In this document: positions 1 to 8,118 of the stretch, in pieces
Layout of the letters: each line of letters starts with the position of its first letter
How positions within the stretch are numbered: position 1 is the first letter of the stretch
DNA from: RGIG2161 sp964525525
GTDB taxonomy: Bacteria > Bacillota > Clostridia > Oscillospirales > CAG-272
Assembly: GCA_964525525.1 (NCBI GenBank)
Contig: CAZGHD010000001.1
Location: 1-64,000 of the forward strand
Reading direction: 5' to 3'
DNA length: 64,000 nucleotides
Position numbers and translations under genes: made by a program
Notes under the pieces: generated by a model
The model's database searches: none
Seen by the model: only the letters and a program-made list of their open reading frames with translations
What the model was told of the DNA's origin: nothing

Positions 1-717
1 TGTAAGACCTGGGAATTTATCCGCGTATTTGGTCCAGTCAAATTTACCGCTGTCAACTATTACGCCGCCGACGGTAGCCGCGTGACCGTCTATATATTTG
101 GTCGTGGAGTGGGTAACTATGTCCGCGCCAAACTCAAACGGACGGCAGTTTATCGGGGTGGGGAAGGTGTTGTCAACTATAAGCGGAACACCGTTCTCGT
201 GAGCGATTTTTGCAAACTTTTCAATATCAAGCACGATAAGCGCGGGGTTTGCGATAGTTTCTGCAAAGACAGCCTTGGTGTTAGGCTTGAATGCCGCGCG
301 GAGCTCGTCTTCGGTTGAGTCGGGGTGAACGAAGGTAGTCTCGATACCCATCTTTTTCATAGTAACCGAAATAAGATTGAAGGTACCGCCGTATATCGCG
401 GTGGAAGCGACGATGTGATCGCCTGCGGACGCGATATTGAAAAGGGAATAGAAGTTAGCCGCCTGACCTGACGAGGTGAGCATTGCTGCCGCACCGCCCT
501 CAAGCGCGCAGATTCTTGCCGCTACCTGATCGTTTGTGGGGTTCTGCAGTCTGGTGTAGAAATATCCGCTCTCCTTTAAGTCGAACAGATTGCCCATCTG
601 CTCGCTTGACTCGTACTTAAAGGTGGTGGACTGGTATATCGGCAGGATTCTCGGTTCACCGTTTTTAGGGGTGTAGCCCGCCTGCACGCATTTTGTATTT
701 ATCTTGTAATCTGCCAT
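1..717 (-). CDS. O-acetylhomoserine sulfhydrylase (partial)
   Basis: PLP-dependent enzyme of the Cys/Met metabolism family, expected to make homocysteine from O-acetylhomoserine and sulfide. About 239 N-terminal residues are visible; the rest lies beyond position 1. The N-terminus (IYQSTTFKYES, then YTRLQNPTND), the SSGQAANF segment and the PLP-lysine motif HSTTKY near residue 207 are typical of the family. ATG at 717 follows AAGGAG. It is the last visible gene of the MBL-gltX-glnS operon, 11 bases after glnS. Cystathionine gamma-synthase or methionine gamma-lyase are close relatives that the visible part does not fully exclude. Confidence 0.88.
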   Translation of the reverse strand, partial: MADYKINTKCVQAGYTPKNGEPRILPIYQSTTFKYESSEQMGNLFDLKESGYFYTRLQNPTNDQVAARICALEGGAAAMLTSSGQAANFYSLFNIASAGDHIVASTAIYGGTFNLISVTMKKMGIETTFVHPDSTEDELRAAFKPNTKAVFAETIANPALIVLDIEKFAKIAHENGVPLIVDNTFPTPINCRPFEFGADIVTHSTTKYIDGHAATVGGVIVDSGKFDWTKYADKFPGLT

Positions 718-728
718 TTGTTTTCTCC

Positions 729-2393
729 TTATGCCTGGGGTTTGTAGCTGTCTTTAAGGTTCACTATGCGGTTAAATACCTTGGGATTTTTGATGTCCGC
801 AACGAAGTAACCGTTACGAACGAACTGGAAGTGTTCTTCGGGAGCGGCATCACCGAGCGCAGGCTCAACCTTTGCTTTAAGCTCGGTAACGGAGTCGCGG
901 TTTAAGTGAGAGTTAAAGAACTCGTCCTTATCAACGTTGTCGGGAATGTCGCATATATCGGGAATATCGAACAGTCTGTCGTAAAGCATAACGCTCGCGT
1001 CCTCGGCGTGCGCGGCAGACAGCCAGTGTATAGTGCCCTTGATCTTGCGTCCGTCGACGGGATTGCCGTTTCCGGTCTCAAGATCTACCGTGCAGTGGAT
1101 AAGAGAGACTTCACCGTTTTCGTCGTGTTCAACGCTGACGCATTTAGCAATATATGCGCCCATTAAGCGAACCTCACCGTCCGGCTTCATTCTGAAGAAC
1201 TTCGGAGGGGGAACTTCCGCAAAGTCTGCTTTTTCGATATAGAGCTCGCGGGTGAACGGAACTTTTCTCGTGCCCATCTCGGGGTTGCCGGGATGGTTGG
1301 GAAGATCGAAATATTCCACCTTGTCCTCGGGATAGTTGTCGATAACTACCTTGATCGGATCAAGTACCGCTACTCTGCGCTGTGCGGTTTCGTTAAGCTC
1401 TTCTCTTACGCAGTGCTCAAGAAGCTCGACATCAACTACGCTGTATGCTTTAGCGATACCCGCGCGGCGAACGAAATCGAAAATGGAGGACGGAGTATAT
1501 CCGCGGCGGCGCATACCGCAAAGGGTAGGCATACGCGGGTCGTCCCAACCGTCTACCATTCCGGTCTCGACCAGCATTCTCAGGTATCTCTTGCTCATTA
1601 CGGTATAGGTTACGTTAAGACGCGCAAACTCGTACTGGTGAGGCGCGGGCTCAAATCCGATGTTCTCAACTACCCAGTTATAAAGCGGGCGGTGATTTTC
1701 AAACTCGATAGAGCAAAGCGAGTGGGAGATGCCCTCAAGTGCGTCCTGAATCGGGTGCGCGTAGTCATAAAGCGGATAGATGCACCACTTGTCGCCCTGA
1801 CGGTGGTGGTTTGTGTGAACTATACGGTAGATAGCAGGGTCACGCATATTCATGTTAGGGGACGCCATATCTATCTTTGCGCGGAGGGTGCAGTAACCGT
1901 CCGGAAATTCGCCGTTCTTCATTCTTTCAAACAGAGCGAGGTTTTCCTCGGGAGTACGGTCGCGGTAGGGGCTGTTCTGGCCGGGGGTATTGAAGTCGCC
2001 GCGCATGCGCTCCATTTCCTCTTTTGAAAGGTCGCAGACGTATGCTTTGCCGTCAGCGATCAGCTTTTTAGCGAACTCATAGCATTTGTCAAAATAATCG
2101 GAGCCGTAGTAAATGCCGCCGTCCGGCACCGCGCCGAGCCATTCAAGGTCACGGTAGATGGACTCAACGTACTCAACGTCCTCTTTTGAGGGGTTAGTAT
2201 CGTCGTAGCGGAGGTTGAACTGACCGCCGTATTTTTTTGCAGTACCGTGGTTGATATAGATAGCCTTCGCGCTTCCTATATGAAGGTAGCCGTTCGGCTC
2301 GGGCGGGAAACGGGTGTGGATTTTTTCAACGCGTCCCGCGGCGAGATCGTCGTCTATGATCTCGTGTATAAAGTTGGATGACATTTCTTCCAT
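729..2393 (-). CDS. glnS: glutaminyl-tRNA synthetase
   Basis: Charges tRNA-Gln with glutamine in the cytoplasm. The class I signature is PPEPNGYLHIGSAKAI near the N-terminus, with the second signature VMSKRYL in the middle, followed by the C-terminal anticodon-binding beta-barrels. At 554 residues it is close to the usual bacterial GlnRS length. An in-frame TTG lies at 2399, but ATG at 2393, two bases after the gltX stop and preceded by AGAGG, is the better start. GlnRS is less common in Firmicutes than the GatCAB amidotransferase route, so this gene is often thought to be acquired. It is cotranscribed with gltX. Confidence 0.95.
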   Translation of the reverse strand: MEEMSSNFIHEIIDDDLAAGRVEKIHTRFPPEPNGYLHIGSAKAIYINHGTAKKYGGQFNLRYDDTNPSKEDVEYVESIYRDLEWLGAVPDGGIYYGSDYFDKCYEFAKKLIADGKAYVCDLSKEEMERMRGDFNTPGQNSPYRDRTPEENLALFERMKNGEFPDGYCTLRAKIDMASPNMNMRDPAIYRIVHTNHHRQGDKWCIYPLYDYAHPIQDALEGISHSLCSIEFENHRPLYNWVVENIGFEPAPHQYEFARLNVTYTVMSKRYLRMLVETGMVDGWDDPRMPTLCGMRRRGYTPSSIFDFVRRAGIAKAYSVVDVELLEHCVREELNETAQRRVAVLDPIKVVIDNYPEDKVEYFDLPNHPGNPEMGTRKVPFTRELYIEKADFAEVPPPKFFRMKPDGEVRLMGAYIAKCVSVEHDENGEVSLIHCTVDLETGNGNPVDGRKIKGTIHWLSAAHAEDASVMLYDRLFDIPDICDIPDNVDKDEFFNSHLNRDSVTELKAKVEPALGDAAPEEHFQFVRNGYFVADIKNPKVFNRIVNLKDSYKPQA

Positions 2394-2395
2394 AA

Positions 2396-4042
2396 TCAAA
2401 GAACCTCTATTTTATTTTTTATACGTTCGATAGTTTTTTCGTTGCCGAGAATCTGCATAACGGTATACATATCGGGGGAATTCTGTTTGCCTGTGAGTGC
2501 GACGCGTAAGAACATACTTACGTCAGCCACGCTGCCCTTATATGCGTCGGGATTTGCTTTGTACTCTTTCATGTCGGGGCAGAAGCCGGTGTCGGAGGCT
2601 ATCGCCTTGATCTTGTCAAACCATACGTTCTGATCGTCTGAGACACAGAAGCTCTCACAGAAAAGAGAAAGTACTTTCTTTATATCTTCTTTATCAAAGC
2701 TGTCGGGGTATTCCTCTGTCTCGCCAAACAGCTCGTCAAAGAAGAAATCCATATATTTCGGAAGATCGGCAAATACGGTAATATCCTTACGCGGTTTCTT
2801 GCCGCCTCTGCCTATCGCGAGAATAGATTTTGAATACTCGGGGTCGCGGGAGAGAAGAGCCGCGAAATCGGGGGCGAACTCTTTTGCCCATTCGAGAGCG
2901 TTTTCATACGTCTCGTCAGCCGTCCATTTTGAAATGACCGTCTTTGAAATGTCGTTTAACTTGTCAAAGTCAAACAGGCATCCCGAGGGGCTCATCTTTT
3001 TAACGGTGAACTGGAAGTCGGTGTAAGGTGCGTTCGGATTGGCAAGTCTCCACTCCTCGTAGTTGGAGTTGAGCAGGGTGAGCATATATTCTGCAGTAAC
3101 CTCAACGGGATAACCTGCGGAATAGAAATAAGACATCGCAAACTCGGGGTCTTTTCTCTTTGACAGCTTGCGCTTCTTTCCGTCCTCAAGTTTAAGCACC
3201 TGCGCTGTGTGAATATATTTCGGAAGCTTGAAGCCGAGCGCGCGGAAAAGCTCTATATGGAACGGAAGGCTGGGAAGCCAGCTCTCGTCTCGAACGACGT
3301 GGGTTGTACGCATAAGGTGATCGTCTACCGCGTGAGCGAAGTGATAGTCCGGGATACCGTCAGACTTGAGGATAACGTGGTCTATGAAGTTTGCGGTAAC
3401 GTCTATTTTGCCCTTTACGAGGTCGTCAAACTTAAAGCTCTCGCCCTCGTTTCCGAGTGAGCGCAGACGAAGCACGAACGGAACGCCCTCAGCGAGCTTT
3501 TCCTCTATCTGCTCGATAGAAGCGTTTCTCCATTTTGCCCATTCGCCGTAGTAACCGGGGGTCATCTTCTTGCTTTCCTGATCGGCGCGGATAGCGTCAA
3601 GCTCCTCGGGAGAGCAGAAGCAGGGATATGCGCGTCCCTCGCGTACAAGCTGTTTTGCGAAGGTTTGGTATATCTCTTTTCTCTCTGACTGGCGGTAAGG
3701 ACCGTAGGCACCCTTGTCGCCGTCCTTGGTAACGCCTTCGTCAAAGTGTATTCCGTATTTGTCAAGCATATCGATGATAAGAGCAACGCCGCCCTCTACC
3801 TCGCGCTTTGCGTCGGTATCCTCTATTCTGAGAAATACCACACCGCCCGACTGATGAGCGAGACGCTCGTCTATCAGTGCGCCGTAAAAGTTACCGAGGT
3901 GGATAAAGCCTGTGGGGCTGGGAGCAAGTCTGGTTACCTTAGCTCCTTCGGGAAGGTCGCGGGGAGGAAATTTAGCCTCCATATCTTCCGGAAGAGTTTT
4001 TATATCCGGATAAAGTAATTCGCTAAGACGGTCAAAATCCAT
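2396..4042 (-). CDS. gltX: glutamyl-tRNA synthetase
   Basis: Charges tRNA-Glu. The class I signatures are APSPTGFIHLGN (residues about 41-52) and KRKLSKRKDPE. At 548 residues it is longer than the roughly 480-residue classical GluRS, because of an extended N-terminus and an expanded C-terminal half. ATG at 4042 follows AGGAG. It lies between the MBL-fold gene (17 bases upstream) and glnS (2 bases downstream). A cell with its own GlnRS would need this enzyme to discriminate against tRNA-Gln; the sequence alone does not show whether it does. Confidence 0.95.
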   Translation of the reverse strand: MDFDRLSELLYPDIKTLPEDMEAKFPPRDLPEGAKVTRLAPSPTGFIHLGNFYGALIDERLAHQSGGVVFLRIEDTDAKREVEGGVALIIDMLDKYGIHFDEGVTKDGDKGAYGPYRQSERKEIYQTFAKQLVREGRAYPCFCSPEELDAIRADQESKKMTPGYYGEWAKWRNASIEQIEEKLAEGVPFVLRLRSLGNEGESFKFDDLVKGKIDVTANFIDHVILKSDGIPDYHFAHAVDDHLMRTTHVVRDESWLPSLPFHIELFRALGFKLPKYIHTAQVLKLEDGKKRKLSKRKDPEFAMSYFYSAGYPVEVTAEYMLTLLNSNYEEWRLANPNAPYTDFQFTVKKMSPSGCLFDFDKLNDISKTVISKWTADETYENALEWAKEFAPDFAALLSRDPEYSKSILAIGRGGKKPRKDITVFADLPKYMDFFFDELFGETEEYPDSFDKEDIKKVLSLFCESFCVSDDQNVWFDKIKAIASDTGFCPDMKEYKANPDAYKGSVADVSMFLRVALTGKQNSPDMYTVMQILGNEKTIERIKNKIEVL

Positions 4043-4059
4043 TTTTATCTCCTAAAAAT

Positions 4060-4734
4060 TTATCTATTAATTATTTGCAGTATAAAAGGGTTATGTTTTC
4101 GTTCGCGCGAGAGGGTAGAGCTCGGTCCGTGACCGGGATATATTTCGTAGTCTTTTTCAAAAGACACGAGTCTTTTGAGAGAGGCGATAAGCGTGTTTAT
4201 ATTTCCGCCGATAAAGTCCGAACGTCCGATGCTGTCCTCAAAAAGCGTGTCGCCGGTTACCATAATATCTCCCGCCAAAAAGCAACAGCATCCGGGTGTG
4301 TGGCCGGGCGTGGAGATGACCTTTACCTTTTGAGAGCCGAGCTCAAGCTCGTCCCCTTCGGTGAGACTTCTGTCAGGTGAGCCGAAATCGACCGACGGTA
4401 CTCCGAAAAGATACGCGCAGTTTACTCTCGCGTCGGAAAACGCTGATTCGTCGCCTTCGCCGACAAGCACGGGAACGCCGGAAAAATGCGCCCTCGTTTC
4501 GTTTAAGGTCAGCATATGATCGTAGTGCGCGTGGGTCAGCACGATATAGCGGAGAGTCATACCGTTTGAGGAAAAGAAATCTTCCATTTCGTCCACGTCG
4601 TAGGACGGATCGAAAAGTATCGCGTCCCCCGAGTCACTCTCTGAAAGAACGTATGTGTTAGCGGCGTATCCTCCGCCGTTAAAGGTAAATATTTCAAACA
4701 TTTTTGTGCCCATATCTTTCACAGCAAAGTTCAT
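4060..4734 (-). CDS. MBL-fold metallo-hydrolase
   Basis: Metallo-beta-lactamase-fold hydrolase of the glyoxalase-II-like group. The metal motif is THAHYDH, followed by the other ligands in STPGHTPGC, VTGDTLF and YPGHGPSST. About 210-224 residues, cytoplasmic, with no signal peptide. The start is uncertain: ATG at 4734 has no ribosome site, and ATGs at 4713 and 4701 are in frame, the last giving the family-typical start MFEIFTFNGGG. It is the first gene of the operon with gltX and glnS and follows a minus-strand promoter at 4785-4790/4762-4767. The substrate is unknown; hydroxyacylglutathione hydrolase-type activity is possible. Confidence 0.85.
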   Translation of the reverse strand: MNFAVKDMGTKMFEIFTFNGGGYAANTYVLSESDSGDAILFDPSYDVDEMEDFFSSNGMTLRYIVLTHAHYDHMLTLNETRAHFSGVPVLVGEGDESAFSDARVNCAYLFGVPSVDFGSPDRSLTEGDELELGSQKVKVISTPGHTPGCCCFLAGDIMVTGDTLFEDSIGRSDFIGGNINTLIASLKRLVSFEKDYEIYPGHGPSSTLSRERKHNPFILQIINR

Positions 4735-4761
4735 ATATGAAAAAATATTTATACATCTTAT

Positions 4762-4790
4762 ATTGTACCACGAAATCGCCGAAATGTCTA
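4762..4790 (-). promoter_or_regulatory. sigma-A promoter for the MBL-gltX-glnS operon
   Basis: On the minus strand TAGACA (4790-4785), a 17-base spacer and TACAAT (4767-4762). No other good promoter was seen in the 225-base gap between the divergent operons. Confidence 0.6.
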
Positions 4791-4924
4791 TAAAAATATT
4801 TGAATTTTAAACGAATTTAAAAAATTAAATCTATATTTTCTCCGAATGAATAATTCGGGCAAAAGAAAGACAGAATATTTTAAGAAACACGCAGTATAGA
4901 AAAAAGACATCAAAAAGTAAGAAA

Positions 4925-4962
4925 AAGGAGACGGTGCAAACACGCACCGGATTGATAAAATG
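4925..4962 (+). promoter_or_regulatory. hairpin between Shine-Dalgarno and start codon
   Basis: AAGGAG (4925-4930) is 29 bases before the ATG at 4960, too far for normal initiation. A perfect six-base stem CGGTGC/GCACCG (4932-4937 and 4944-4949) with a six-base loop lies between. If it folds, the effective distance becomes about 11 bases. No in-frame ATG, GTG or TTG is nearer to the AAGGAG. Confidence 0.55.
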
Positions 4963-6327
4963 ACAAGATCAAGGAAAAACGGCATCGCGCGGCGGATGAT
5001 CCTCTTTATTATCTGTATCGCGACAGTGCTTTCGCTTGCGTCGTGCGGAATGTTTGGCAGAGCGGAGGACGAGCCCCAAAAAAGAATATATTTCCTTAAC
5101 TTTAAGCCCGAGGTGGCTCAGATATACGAGGAGATCGCTCAAAAATACAAAGAAGAAACAGGCGTAGAGGTAAAGGTGGTTACCGCGGCGGCAAACACCT
5201 ACGAGCAGACTCTCAAATCCGAGATCGCAAAGTCGGACGCGCCTACCATATTTCAGATAAACGGTCCGATAGGATATTCCGCGTGGAAGGACTATTGCGC
5301 CGACCTGTCTGACACCGAAATATATAAGCATCTGACCGACAAAAATCTCGCGATCAAAAGCGGTGACGGAGTGTACGGTATCCCTTACGTTGTGGAAGGC
5401 TACGGAATAATATATAACGAGGAGATCACCGACAGATATTTCGCGCTCACCGATCGCGCGACCGACTTTTCGTCAATGGACGAGGTAAACTCGTTTGACC
5501 GTCTCAAAGCACTTGTGGAGGATATGACGGCAAGAAAAGGCGAGCTCGGAATTGACGGTGTTTTCGCTTCCACTTCGCTTAAACCCGGTGATGATTGGCG
5601 CTGGCAGACTCACCTTGCAAATCTGCCGATATACTATGAGTTTAAGGACAGAAATATAGACCTCACCAAGGACACCGCGTCTGATATAGAGTTCAGATAT
5701 TCGCAAAACTATCAGAATATTTTCGATCTTTATATCAACAACTCGGTGACCGAGAAAAACATGCTCGGTACCAAGCAGGTAGCCGATTCGATGAGTGAAT
5801 TTGCGCTCGGGCGCTGTGCCATGGTTCAGAACGGAACGTGGGCGTGGAATGAGATAAAGGACGTAAAGGGTAACACCGTATCGTCTGACAAGATAAAATT
5901 CCTGCCCATATATATTGGCGCAGAGGGTGAAGAAAATCAGGGACTTTGCGTAGGTACTGAAAATTATTTTGCGATAAATTCCGAAGTATCAGAGGAAAAG
6001 CAGAAGCTGTCTGCGGACTTCCTTATGTGGCTGTTCTCAAGCGAAACGGGTAAAAAATACGTTACCGAACAGCTTGGATTTAACGCGCCTTTTGACACCT
6101 TCGGCGAAAACGAAAAGCCGAGTGATCCGCTCGCGCGTGAGGTAGTCAGATACCTTGAGAACGGTAAGGAAAACGTGGACTGGGTGTTCACCGTATTCCC
6201 AAGCGCGACCTTTAAGGAGAATTTCGGTTCGTCTTTGCTCAAATACGCGCAGGGACAGACTGCCTTTGAGGATCTGAAAAATTCAGTCGTAGCAGACTGG
6301 AAAAAAGAAGCATCAACACTGAAATAA
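4960..6327 (+). CDS. sugar ABC transporter substrate-binding lipoprotein
   Basis: Extracellular solute-binding protein (family 1, MalE-like) anchored as a lipoprotein. Residues 1-30 hold a basic start, a hydrophobic core and the lipobox LASC; the mature part begins CGMFGRAEDE. The body has the usual two-lobed SBP pattern, for example FQINGPIGYSAW and YGIPYVVEGYGIIYNEE. At 455 residues it has a normal length. It is followed by two permeases and malQ, so a maltodextrin or related glucan is the likely ligand. No ATP-binding subunit is encoded nearby; a shared MsmK/MalK-type ATPase elsewhere is inferred. The ribosome site is separated from the ATG by a hairpin. Confidence 0.93.
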   Translation: MTRSRKNGIARRMILFIICIATVLSLASCGMFGRAEDEPQKRIYFLNFKPEVAQIYEEIAQKYKEETGVEVKVVTAAANTYEQTLKSEIAKSDAPTIFQINGPIGYSAWKDYCADLSDTEIYKHLTDKNLAIKSGDGVYGIPYVVEGYGIIYNEEITDRYFALTDRATDFSSMDEVNSFDRLKALVEDMTARKGELGIDGVFASTSLKPGDDWRWQTHLANLPIYYEFKDRNIDLTKDTASDIEFRYSQNYQNIFDLYINNSVTEKNMLGTKQVADSMSEFALGRCAMVQNGTWAWNEIKDVKGNTVSSDKIKFLPIYIGAEGEENQGLCVGTENYFAINSEVSEEKQKLSADFLMWLFSSETGKKYVTEQLGFNAPFDTFGENEKPSDPLAREVVRYLENGKENVDWVFTVFPSATFKENFGSSLLKYAQGQTAFEDLKNSVVADWKKEASTLK

Positions 6328-6351
6328 GAAAGCGAAAAGGGGGACACCGCG

Positions 6352-7197
6352 ATGGTACGGCATCTCAAAAAATATTTTCCGGTATTTCTGCTACCGGCGG
6401 CACTCGCTTTCGCGGTGTCTTTCCTCGTCCCGTTTTTGCTCGGTATCTATCTTTCGTTTACCGAGTTCAGGACGGTCACGAACGCCGAGTGGGTAGGTCT
6501 TGATAACTATATTGCCGCGTTTAACGATTCTTCCGGCTTTGTATCTGCTTTGTGGTTTACCGTAAAATTTACGGTGGTATCAACCGTAACCGTAAATCTT
6601 ATTGCGTTTGCGCTTGCTCTCGCACTGACGAGAGGGCACAGGGGAACTAATATTTTCCGTACTGTGTTTTTTATGCCCAACCTCATCGGCGGAATAGTGC
6701 TCGGATATATCTGGCAGCTTATAATAAACGGAGTTTTGTCTTACTTTGGAGTGGACATAACCTTTTCCGCTTCGTACGGATTTTGGGGACTTGTGGTACT
6801 GACAAACTGGCAGCTTATCGGTTATATGATGATAATATATATCGCAGGTATAAACAATATCCCGACGTCGATAATCGAGGCGGCGAAAATAGACGGCGCG
6901 TCGCCCATCGGTATGCTCAGGTATATAACTCTGCCGTCGGTTATGCAGTCGATAACGATATGCCTGTTTCTCACCATAACCAATTCGTTTAAGCTGTTTG
7001 ATCAGAATCTCGCGCTTACGGGGGGTGCTCCCGGCAGGGAAAGCTCTATGCTCGCGCTGGATATTTATAAGACGTTTTACGGCAGGATAGGAGAGGAGGG
7101 CGTCGGACAGGCGAAGGCGGTTATCTTTTTCGTTATCGTGGCGCTGATAGCACTCGCACAGCTAAAGCTGACAAGCGGAGGTAAAAAAGGAAAATGA
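6352..7197 (+). CDS. sugar ABC transporter permease (MalF-type)
   Basis: Integral membrane permease of the carbohydrate-uptake CUT1 group, 281 residues, about six membrane helices. The cytoplasmic EAA loop is visible as SIIEAAKIDGASPIGMLRYITLPSV, the contact site for the ATPase. AAGGGGG lies 7 bases before the ATG. Its last four bases overlap the next permease gene (ATGA), which implies translational coupling and a heterodimer. It starts 24 bases after the binding-protein gene. Confidence 0.95.
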   Translation: MVRHLKKYFPVFLLPAALAFAVSFLVPFLLGIYLSFTEFRTVTNAEWVGLDNYIAAFNDSSGFVSALWFTVKFTVVSTVTVNLIAFALALALTRGHRGTNIFRTVFFMPNLIGGIVLGYIWQLIINGVLSYFGVDITFSASYGFWGLVVLTNWQLIGYMMIIYIAGINNIPTSIIEAAKIDGASPIGMLRYITLPSVMQSITICLFLTITNSFKLFDQNLALTGGAPGRESSMLALDIYKTFYGRIGEEGVGQAKAVIFFVIVALIALAQLKLTSGGKKGK

Positions 7198-8030
7198 GGA
7201 TCAAAAAACGTGTGATGCGCGCGGCGTTCTATATTTTTCTCACTTTTGCGGCGCTGGTGTTTATCGCCCCGATAATTATCGTTTTTATGAACTCGTTCAA
7301 GGGTCAGTTTTTTATAACGGATGCACCGTTCACCTTGCCAAACAGTGAAACCTTTGTCGAACTTGAAAATTACACGAATGGAATCAGACGAACGAATTTT
7401 ATATCCTCGTTCGGGTATTCGCTTTTTATAACTCTTGCGTCGGTTTTGGCAATAGTGCTTTTTTGCTCAATGGCGGCGTGGTTTTTGGCAAGGGTGAAAA
7501 ACAGTATAACGCGAACGGTTTACTACGCCTTCGTTTTCAGCATGATAGTGCCGTTTCAGATGGTAATGTTTACTATGTCAAAGGTGGCGAATATCCTGCG
7601 TCTGGATAACCCCCTCGGTATTGTGTTTATCTATCTCGGATTCGGCGCGGGACTGTCGATATTTATGTTTTACGGATTTGCAAGCGGTATTCCTACCGAG
7701 ATCGAAGAAGCCGCTACAATAGACGGATGTTCGCCGATAACGATGTTCTTCAGGGTTATCTTTCCGATACTGCGCCCTATCGCAACGACGGTTGCTATTC
7801 TTAATACCATGTGGATATGGAACGACTATCTGCTCCCTTATCTCGTGATAGGAAACAGCTATAAAACCATTCCGATAGCAGTTCAGTACCTTGAGGGCGG
7901 ATACGGCTCGCGCGATATGGGAGCCTTGATGGCACTGCTAGTGTTATCCGTTATCCCGATAATAATATTCTACCTCGCCGCGCAAAAGCAGATAGTCAAA
8001 GGTGTGGTCGCAGGTGCCGTAAAAGGTTGA
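7194..8030 (+). CDS. sugar ABC transporter permease (MalG-type)
   Basis: Second CUT1 permease, 278 residues, about six helices. The EAA loop reads EIEEAATIDGCSPITMFFRVIFPIL. An N-terminal membrane helix is followed by a periplasmic-side loop containing FTLPNSETFVELENY, typical of MalG-type subunits. It overlaps the upstream permease by four bases and is followed 88 bases later by malQ. Confidence 0.95.
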   Translation: MRIKKRVMRAAFYIFLTFAALVFIAPIIIVFMNSFKGQFFITDAPFTLPNSETFVELENYTNGIRRTNFISSFGYSLFITLASVLAIVLFCSMAAWFLARVKNSITRTVYYAFVFSMIVPFQMVMFTMSKVANILRLDNPLGIVFIYLGFGAGLSIFMFYGFASGIPTEIEEAATIDGCSPITMFFRVIFPILRPIATTVAILNTMWIWNDYLLPYLVIGNSYKTIPIAVQYLEGGYGSRDMGALMALLVLSVIPIIIFYLAAQKQIVKGVVAGAVKG

Positions 8031-8076
8031 TATGCATTATAGTAATATATAACTTTTTAGTGCGTAATGGCATATC
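8029..8076 (+). promoter_or_regulatory. long-loop stem-loop after the permease genes
   Basis: GATATGCATTA (8029-8039) pairs with TAATgGCATATC (8065-8076), leaving one bulged G and a 25-base loop. The stem includes the permease stop codon. It is not followed by a T-run, so mRNA stabilisation or partial attenuation before malQ is more likely than termination. Confidence 0.4.
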
Positions 8077-8118
8077 TCGTATAAACAGGTAAAAATTATT
8101 TTTATAAGGAGAAACAAA

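Noticed and set aside
1293..2027. 244-codon open frame on the plus strand
   Set aside because: It lies entirely antisense to glnS, which has complete synthetase motifs; no ribosome site or family resemblance.
3990..4060. T-box or other tRNA-sensing leader before gltX
   Set aside because: Only 17 bases separate gltX from the MBL gene, and no T-box sequence or antiterminator was found there or before the operon.
4788..4985. 65-codon hydrophobic minus-strand frame before the solute-binding protein gene
   Set aside because: It overlaps the lipoprotein signal region on the other strand and an AT-rich intergenic stretch, with no ribosome site; hydrophobicity follows from the AT content.
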